The notes beneath the pieces were generated by a model. The model was not told where the DNA came from. It worked only from the letters and a program-made list of their open reading frames with translations, and did no database searches. A program made the translations under genes and the position numbers. Below, one piece after another: positions 9,078-12,219 of a stretch of 12,219 nucleotides of DNA; the stretch's first letter is position 1; each line of letters starts with the position of its first letter. The DNA comes from Larix sibirica (Eukaryota > Streptophyta > Pinopsida > Pinales > Pinaceae), in contig NWUY0300011811.1 of assembly GCA_004151065.3 (NCBI GenBank), forward strand, positions 80,017 to 92,235, written 5' to 3'.

Positions 9078-9809
9078 ATACATACCATGACCAATGAGAT
9101 GAGACAAATAATCTTATGGTTTCTTCAAGTATTCATTATCAAGACAAGGCAATGACCATGTCAATTTGAGCATGAAGACCCTGAACAACTTTTACCCAGA
9201 AGATTCTTCTCGGCTCCCAAATAGGTCCCTCCTTGTACAAATTCGACTTTTCTAGACCACCTTTATAACATTTCCAAATAGTTCCACAACCCATTCTTCT
9301 AGTGTATCCGATGACTTTGATGTGTCCGAACAACACAATATGAGCAATGCAAAATGTGAAAAGAATGATAATGCTAAGCTAGGCATCTTAAATAAAATAA
9401 TGGTCATTCGTCGGACATTGATAAAATGATCTTATTTGATCATACATGCTTAAATTTGTTACTCACCACCACCAATTACAACAAGTTTCATACGTCCATC
9501 AAGGTAGTATTCTGTGTATAAATTCAAGATTTTTGCCGCATATCAATGCCTTTTGACATTGGTTCCATCAAACTTTTATTATTGCATGTATGGGGACCAT
9601 CAAATGAGAAGTTTGTATAGTATTTTTCCTAATAAGAAGCTAATACCAAAAAAGGCGTCCATAAGTATTTAATTGGTAGCATACCCCACATAAATCTATT
9701 AAATGGATGTTCTGGGTCAGCAGAATGACATTGAAGTTGCTGAAGACGACATCTATCACTTTGAAAGGATTGATCAAACTCTATACTATGCAACATTTCA
9801 TACATAAAT
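9057..9809. repeat. Tandem duplication unit, right copy
   Basis: This is the direct-orientation partner of 7936-8701. The left end adjoins the 25-bp tandem repeat at 9018-9077. The right end lies about 30 bases before an AC/AT minisatellite and an N base. Sequence beyond 9810 does not resemble the sequence beyond 8702. Confidence 0.9.
9086..9780 (-). pseudogene. Nardilysin-like M16 metallopeptidase fragment, copy 2 (three exons)
   Basis: This is a second copy of three of the same exons, at 9780-9685, 9585-9467 and 9316-9086. The first is intact and in places closer to the expected protein than copy 1 (RLQQLQCHSADPEHPFNRF). The second has lost its AG acceptor (copy 1 has CAGGT, here CATGC) and one base near 9540, which brings a TGA into frame, yet it still ends in KLVVIGGE. 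The third has lost the acceptor AG found in copy 1, lacks one base in the GNV-KGG region and two bases near LHA-, and has a TAA in KKP-DYL. Introns are retained and resemble those of copy 1 closely, so this is a genomic duplication and not a retrocopy. No counterpart of the first exon of copy 1 was found upstream. Confidence 0.85.
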
Positions 9810-9835
9810 GTTGAAATATTGTAACTTCGAAGAAT

Positions 9836-9940
9836 NATATATCCTACATCCAATACACACACACACACACACACATATATATCCTACACCCAACACACAC
9901 ACACACATATATATCCTACACCCAACACACACACACACAA
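9836..9940. repeat. Compound AC/AT minisatellite with one ambiguous base
   Basis: Three rounds of an 'atatatcctaca-cc-aa' block alternate with (AC)n and (AT)n tracts; the longest AC run is ten units at 9855-9874. Block spacing is about 40 then 32 bases. The base at 9836 is N, so the assembly is uncertain here. GT-repeat peptides (VCVCV) on the minus strand are by-products and not genes. Confidence 0.9.
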
Positions 9941-10319
9941 ATAAAAATTAAACAATGTTAAAGCATTAAAGATGGTTATTGGTAGTAGTTGATGAAATTT
10001 GTTGGTATTAAGACAGTGAGTAGTCCACACATTCAATTTTAAACATAACATATGGGCATTGTGACTAAGTTGGCACATTCAATTTGAAACACGGTAGATA
10101 GGAACTATAAGTTGTGAGTTTGTGCCTATCCAACACAAGCAAAACTGCATCTATGTTCGAGGAGGATTTGAAAAAGGCTTCTATGTTAGTGGATGCCATT
10201 GGCCACTAGTATAAGATGGTCGACCTGGTACCACGCATTGATCATTGAACATGTTTCCTTCTTCATGTATATTGGATTGATATTACATGCCTAGACCAAG
10301 AGCGAAGGGAAAGAGATAG
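9941..10319. other. Spacer with no recognised gene
   Basis: This is AT-rich sequence after the minisatellite. I see no coding exon, no further nardilysin homology and no RNA gene. It may include upstream (U3-like) sequence of the possible LTR remnant that follows. Confidence 0.5.
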
Positions 10320-10535
10320 GCATTGTTTGTCCCCACAAACACAAGTAGGGACAAATTCCATTATAAAAGTAGTTGTTGCAACCCTAGTTTTTGAATGAAA
10401 TCATCCCACTGTGTGGGTTATCAAGCCGCTAAAAGCAGTGTACTAGGTATGTTATAGATTACACACATCGAGGGCTGCTAATCTCTTAATAATGTTTATA
10501 GCCATGGTTTGTGCTCTATGCAATGTTGGTATCGT
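10320..10535 (+). mobile_element. Possible solo or truncated LTR remnant
   Basis: A TATAAAA box at 10362-10368 is followed about 25 bases later by AATGAAA (10394-10400), which could serve as a polyadenylation signal. The stretch ends near 'ctctatgca', four bases before TGGTATCG at 10527-10534. The first seven bases of that match the start of TGGTATCAGAGC, the initiator-tRNA primer site used by many plant Copia elements. The layout is what an LTR end followed by a primer-binding site would look like, but only seven bases match. No second LTR or polyprotein is present in the window. Chance is a real possibility. Confidence 0.22.
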
Positions 10536-11946
10536 AATTTTCTGTGGAGTTATTATGTTCACTGGTTCATGAAATTAAGAGAAAGATTTGTTGAATGTTT
10601 TGCAATATGAAATCGTTATCACTCTTCCATGGTTCATAAAAAAATCATTATTATTAGTTCTCTATTTCTCAGTTTGGTGGTTCGTGAAATTAATAGGAAA
10701 AACCTATGAACATATTATAAGGGATGAATCATCAATAAAAAAATATACTTGAAAATTGTGACATAAAGTTGGGAAAATAATCAAATTTATTGTTGCTAAT
10801 AAGTGCTAGCATTCTCCAAAACATTCCATTAGTAAATGACCAAACATTTGAGTAAATGACTAAGTTCTCACATGTTACATAGTTTGCTTTGGTAATATTC
10901 TTAAACATTCTTTTGGGTTTTTTAGAGTGCATTTAATTGTTTGGATGCAATAGCAAGGGACGCATTCTTCTATACTTTTTACAATGTATTTAATTGTTTG
11001 AATGTATAAGTTATAAGGGAGTGGGTTTTTGTAAATAACTAGCCATAAACCTCAAGCCTTAAACATTGCTTAGCAAATTAGATATTTTGAGTCACTTGAG
11101 TATTATTTTATGTAGGGTTTAAGATTTAAGGCTCTACTTCTCACTGTCTCTCTCCTAGTCTACATGTATATGTAAACAGTTTCCATGCAAACTCTTCATG
11201 GGGAATTTAAGGAAGACAATGAACTCCACAATGAATAATGCCTATCATTAATTTCAGACCGCTTCTTAGGCATTTAAGACAAACAATATCCATGCACAAA
11301 AGAAAATCTTATGCTTTTTACATTCAACCAATAAATTGATTCATGGCTTAGTGTGAGTATCTTCCTAATGGAAAAGAAAGTGCATATGTATCTATGACAA
11401 CTGAAATTTACGAGTCCTTAGCTATGGATTTATGTTCAGATTTAGTGGGTTGATCGTGGATTGAAGTTAAAAATTATAACAAATATCCAATTAAAACAAG
11501 CTAAATGACTCGTTGTCCATGAAGAGAGATGCATTTCTGTAAAAAAGTTAGGATGTTCTTCCATCTGGATTGTAGAGGAATGACCTAATCCAAACAATTA
11601 TCTATATGGCTCTAAGTTCTTTTTGTGCTAATTTTATCCAATGTTTTGAGCATTTAGTGTTTACACCATTCTATGTTCTTACGGATATGTCCCCCAAATA
11701 TTTGCCATATTCAAGAGCTCATAATTCTACTTTTTATTGAATGTAATTTAGGTAAGTTGGATTGAGTGTTTCCTTTTGTTTGCAAGTTACTCCCAAAAGT
11801 GGTTCACCTAGAGATGATCCCAAAAGCAAGTAAGTGGTAAATCTTTCAACTTAATGTGGCATGTTGATGTGTTGTCTACAATATGAAAAACAAAACAAAC
11901 ACAGATTTGATATAATGGTAAATGGCACAACAACATCAATAAAAAT
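10536..11946. other. AT-rich intergenic DNA with short diverged duplications
   Basis: No gene is supported. The string atttaattgtttg occurs at 10931 and again at 10988, with similar flanks, suggesting an old duplication with a period of about 57 bases. A phrase like 'ggttc(a/g)tgaaattaa' occurs near 10566 and 10680. Minus-strand open frames here are short and low-complexity. Confidence 0.5.
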
Positions 11947-12009
11947 CACATATATAGTGGTAATTGAGAAAAACACATATATAGTGGTAATTGAGAAAAA
12001 CACATATAA
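11947..12009. repeat. 27-bp tandem repeat
   Basis: Two identical 27-base units (11947-11973 and 11974-12000), beginning cacatatatagtggtaattg, are followed by a third partial unit to 12009. Confidence 0.95.
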
Positions 12010-12219
12010 TTTAAGTTATGAAATTAATGGGCAAAAATAAATAGAGCACCTCACTCATGATACAATAAAAAGAACAAATCATAATAAATAAAAAGAAATG
12101 GAATAAATCCAAATAATAAATTAAAAGTTTTGATCCAAATATAACTAATTATTATTACATATAAGTTTAAAGAGAAAAAGTGGGGTGAAAATGATTTAGA
12201 GGTTAAAAGAAAATTAAGT
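12010..12219. other. AT-rich end of window, nothing recognised
   Basis: The last 210 bases are A-rich with no open frame, RNA-like fold or repeat that I can support. Confidence 0.6.

Noticed and set aside
9629-10078. Minus-strand open frames with VCVCV runs
   Set aside because: The runs are the translated AC/GT minisatellite; the genuine part of the first frame is nardilysin copy 2 exon 9780-9685.

Overview
The window looks like a piece of a plant nuclear genome. It is AT-rich, has no operons or dense coding, and is full of decayed repeats. The only recognisable host gene, a nardilysin-like M16 protease, is split by short GT-AG introns and resembles plant members of that family. The single N at 9836, the 13-base G run at position 1 and the odd length suggest a draft-assembly contig. 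The large decayed coiled-coil gene in the middle reminds me of hypothetical proteins predicted in gymnosperm genomes such as yew. That is a memory-based impression and I could not search, so the lineage is uncertain.

Layout. 1-1900 is AT-rich DNA without a supported gene. 1920-2480 is a more GC-rich patch, followed by a strong TATA tract at 2521-2536 and a pyrimidine-rich leader, which together could be a relic promoter. 2537-3540 has only weak, unrecognised open frames. 3541-6720 (+) is one long decayed protein-coding region. It holds its main frame over about 2 kb despite 19 in-frame stops, shifts frame several times, and carries an internal forward-inverted-inverted-forward duplication at 5526-5942. 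6736-7275 is a foldback-like element built from about eleven variants of a 14-base near-palindrome, with partly complementary arms. 7276-7935 is intergenic with one nested stem-loop.

7936-9809 holds two tandem genomic copies, introns included, of the same part of a nardilysin-like gene on the minus strand. Copy 1 (four exons, 7965-8946) has an in-frame stop. Copy 2 (three exons, 9086-9780) has frameshifts and lost splice acceptors. The junction between the copies contains a 25-bp tandem repeat, and copy 2 ends beside a compound AC/AT minisatellite. 9941-12219 is AT-rich, with a possible LTR remnant near 10320-10535 and small tandem repeats.

No intact gene is convincingly present. The window is best read as a graveyard: a decayed repetitive gene family member, a foldback element and a duplicated, broken host-gene fragment. 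The most unusual structures are the inverted duplication cluster, the near-palindrome array and the paired nardilysin relics.
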